A stretch of 64,000 nucleotides of DNA from NCBI GenBank assembly GCA_034509735.1, contig JACGWO010000002.1:48419115-48483114 (forward strand). Reading direction: 5' to 3'. Below, piece by piece: positions 61,355-64,000 of this stretch. Source of the DNA: Sesamum alatum. Its lineage: Eukaryota > Streptophyta > Magnoliopsida > Lamiales > Pedaliaceae. The notes under the pieces were generated by a model. That model was not told the DNA's origin and searched no databases. It saw nothing but the letters and a program-made list of their open reading frames with translations. Each line of letters begins with the position of its first letter. Within the stretch, counting starts at the first letter, position 1. Both the position numbers and the translations under genes were made by a program.

Positions 61355-61480
61355 TGGTGGATTCCGATTCCCTTGTTGGAGTTGGAGAAGCTTTTGAAAA
61401 AGTCGCTCAAAGTCTTCTCGAACAGCCCGCACAACTATCTCTCCAGGATTTTTTCGCCTTCACTTCACTTCTTCTAAGGT
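61355..61480 (+). pseudogene. Possible first-exon relic of an ACD11-like GLTP protein
   Basis: One frame reads SLVGVGEAFEKVAQSLLEQP followed by LSLQDFFAFTSLLLR, with a GT donor after it (CTAAG|GTTACA). The pattern resembles the start of ACD11/GLTP-domain proteins (a helix of the type V-EAFE-LA followed by a -F--A-S-V- helix). There is no in-frame ATG; the codon at the expected start region is TTG. No later exon is seen before the TOM1-like gene. It may also be chance or an unrelated 5' exon. Confidence 0.3.
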
Positions 61481-62000
61481 TACACACTACTCCTTCGAAC
61501 TCAAACCCCTCAATTTTGTGTTTGCTTGATCGATTTTAACCGTTTAAGACTTTGATTCATCATTTCTATTTGTACCGTATTTTGATTTATAAGTGATGGA
61601 AATATTTCTCATTTTTTCTTTTTTTTTTTTCTGTTGCGAATTAGTGGAAATTGAGCGTAATTGGTTATATTATTGTAGATAGTTGATTGTTTGATCTCTC
61701 TCTTTCGGTATATTTTCTGAATTAAATGTCGTTTTTTTCGGAGGTTAATGAAATTTCTGGTAATTTTTATGACTTTGATGATTTTTGCTTTGAGAATGGA
61801 GATCGACTTTAACCTTGTTGTGCTTGTACTCAAAAGCGTGCCTGGTAGGGTTTATACTGTATTTGCTGTCGATTCTATCAATTCAAGACTTAATTCTCTA
61901 GGTTTTTGACGTTGAGTTTTATGATTTTAGACGTTTAGTCACAAAGGTTTTGAAGAATTGAAGAATCGTTTCAGAGTTTTTGAGGAGCAGTTTTTAGAAG

Positions 62001-63960
62001 ATGAGTGACAATTTGATGGATAAAGTGAACCAGTTAGGCGAGCGCTTGAAGATTGGAGGGTCGGAGGTGGGGCAAAAGATCAGTGCTGGTATGAGCTCAA
62101 TGAGTTTCAAGATGAAGGAATTTTTCCAAGGCCCGAATCAGGCAGACAAGCTTGTAGAGGAAGCCACAGCTGAGACGCTTGAGGAGCCTGACTGGGCCAT
62201 GAATCTTGAACTATGTGACATGATTAACCACGAGAGAGTCAACAGTCTGGAGTTGATAAGGGGAATAAAGAAGAGACTCATGTTGAAGAACGCTAGGGTT
62301 CAGTACTTGGCTCTGGTGTTGCTCGAAACTGTTGTAAAGAATTGCGAGAAGGCATTCTCGGAGGTTGCATCTGAGAGAGTGCTGGATGAGATGGTGAAGT
62401 TGATTGATGACCCTCAGACCGTGGTCAATAATCGAAACAAGGCTTTGGTGCTGATCGAAGCATGGGGAGAGTCTTCAAACGAGTTGCGTTACTTACCTGT
62501 TTATGAAGAGACTTACAAGGTAATCTTGCACTGTGTGTGGGCCTAATATTCTTTCATGTATTACTATTCCTTATAATTTGATTTGAAATTAGACTAGCAA
62601 TGGATAACATCCTGAGGCTTTCTTTTTGTACTGACATCTTGTATGATTCAAGTGATTAATTTGATTTTTTACTCATGCACGGTGCTAAATAGAAACTTTC
62701 TGGGATGTCAATTGGATGCTAATATTTTCCATAGTTATATGTCGGAATTTATTAATTGGGGACAAGTAGTTTTTCTGAATTCCGGTGCAATACCCGTTAG
62801 CAGAAATGATTGGTCTATATGGCTTGAAGCTCTGAGTTGAACTGTTTTGACTATTTTTCCGTGCCATTTCAGAGTTTGCAATCCAGGGGTATACGTTTCC
62901 CTAGTCGTGATAACGAGAGTCTGGCTCCTATATTTACTCCTCCAAGATCAGTGGCAGCTTCTGAATCAAACGCCACATTTGCGCAACTTCATCATGAAAT
63001 CCCTGCACAAAGCTTTTCAGCTGAGCAAACGAAGGAAGCATTTGATGTGGCAAGAAATAGTATAGAGCTTCTAAGCACTGTTTTATCCTCTTCTCCGCAG
63101 CAAGATGCTCTGCAGGTACTGTTACTGGTTTATCTCTGATGTCAAATGTACCATTTAAGGTGTCTCGTTCTTTTTGTTGTGCATATGAGCTTGTTGAGCT
63201 GTGAGATTGCTTTACTCTGTTCTCGTTTACAGTTGCCCATGGACTCATTTCACTATATCTACATGATGTTTGCACTTTTTTGGCCCTTGTGTAAGGCCTC
63301 CGGCATTCTTAATACGTGTGCATTTCACTTTTGAATGTTTTAAGGGACCAAACAGACCTCATTTTCACTGTGAATATAATTTACCAGCAGTGGTAGTTCC
63401 AAACTTTTGGTATAGAATCTCTTGTAACAGTTTGATCAAGGTTAATCCATCATCGAATGGCTATTTATGGGGCATTCTTGTAACAGGAGTCATTTTTGGT
63501 TCTCCTTGACTGAGATTAATTTTGGTTCACGATGCAGGATGAGTTAACCAGCACGCTTTTACAGCAGTGTCGTGAGTCCCAGTACACTGTTCAGAGAATC
63601 ATTGAAACAGCTGGAGAAAACGAGGCCTTGCTCTTCGAAGCACTGAATGTGAATGATGAAATACAAAAAGTTCTATCTAAATATGAAGACATGAAGCAAC
63701 CTTTGGTGGTGCCTCGGGAACCAGAACCAGCTATGATACCTGTTGCTGTAGAGCCTGATGACTCGCCTCGTGTAGGGAACGAAGAAGCCCTGATCAGGAA
63801 ACCATCAAACGCTCGCGCTGCAAGTCAGGGAGGGAACAACGACGAGATGATGGATGATCTTGATGAAATGATATTTGGAAAGAAATCTGGTAGCACATCG
63901 GAAGCGACACATGATACAAAGAAAAAGCAGCCCAGCAAAGATGATCTCATTAGTTTCTGA
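62001..63960 (+). CDS. TOL1: TOM1-like protein (VHS-GAT ubiquitin receptor)
   Basis: Exons 62001-62519, 62873-63115 and 63538-63960, both introns phase 0, encoding 394 aa. The N-terminus MSDNLMDKVNQLGERLKIGG is typical of the TOL1/TOL2 branch. VHS domain about 48-180 (EPDWAMNLELCDMIN, VQYLALVLLETVVKNC, LIDDPQTVVNNRNKALVLIEAWG). GAT domain about 220-305 (AFDVARNSIELLSTVLSSS, VQRIIETAGENEALLFEALN). A short acidic end has DEMMDDLDEMIFGKK and a terminal DDLISF. Plants lack ESCRT-0; TOL proteins bind ubiquitinated membrane cargo and pass it to ESCRT-I for vacuolar degradation. It is soluble and cytosolic/endosomal. The leader upstream (about 61500-62000) is T-rich and may contain a 5' UTR intron. 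Symbol given by resemblance. Confidence 0.93.
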
Positions 63961-64000
63961 ATACAAGAATCTTGATTGATGTCAAGGAACTCCCATGAGG

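Overview
This is a eukaryotic, AT-rich plant nuclear segment. It has intron-containing genes, plant-type heat stress transcription factor, BPA1-like and TOM1-like proteins, and dense LTR, MITE and SINE insertions. The protein flavour (S-norcoclaurine synthase-like PR-10/Bet v 1 proteins) suggests an asterid eudicot, plausibly Lamiales, but the species cannot be fixed from the sequence alone.

Left two thirds (about 1-42 kb): a head-to-tail tandem array of nine PR-10/Bet v 1 genes, all on the minus strand. They are called PR10-1 to PR10-9 here, in coordinate order. Each has a 184-nt first exon and one phase-1 intron at the same codon (Gly62), and they encode 156-201 residues. Most have a TATAAAT box about 50-75 nt upstream of the ATG. 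PR10-5/PR10-6 and PR10-7/PR10-8 are two copies of one roughly 5.7-kb block. PR10-4 and PR10-9 form a second pair by sequence and flanks. Exon-1 fragments (near 7.2 and 11.3 kb), a 3'-end remnant (37.2 kb) and promoter-like sequence at position 1 show that the array has expanded and decayed repeatedly and continues beyond the left edge. Two copies carry low-complexity C-terminal extensions: decapeptide repeats in PR10-2 and poly-threonine in PR10-9. Transposons fill the spacers: a solo LTR, CACTA MITEs, Mutator-type MITEs with 9-bp target duplications, two SINEs, and a deleted Ty1/copia element between the duplicated blocks.

Middle (about 42-49 kb): no intact gene seen. It holds MITEs, an LTR-like stretch and a frameshifted hAT transposase relic.

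Right third (49-64 kb): three ordinary single genes on the plus strand. These are a class A1 heat stress transcription factor (two exons, 471 aa), a BPA1-like RRM protein with a C-terminal repeat tail and a probable frameshift at the exon 4/5 junction, and a TOM1-like VHS-GAT protein (three coding exons, 394 aa). Between the last two lie a 1.68-kb long-inverted-repeat element, a defective-looking tRNA-Tyr and a possible relic of an ACD11-like exon.

The PR-10 cluster is a lineage-specific tandem family. The right-hand genes are not functionally linked to it as far as the sequence shows.
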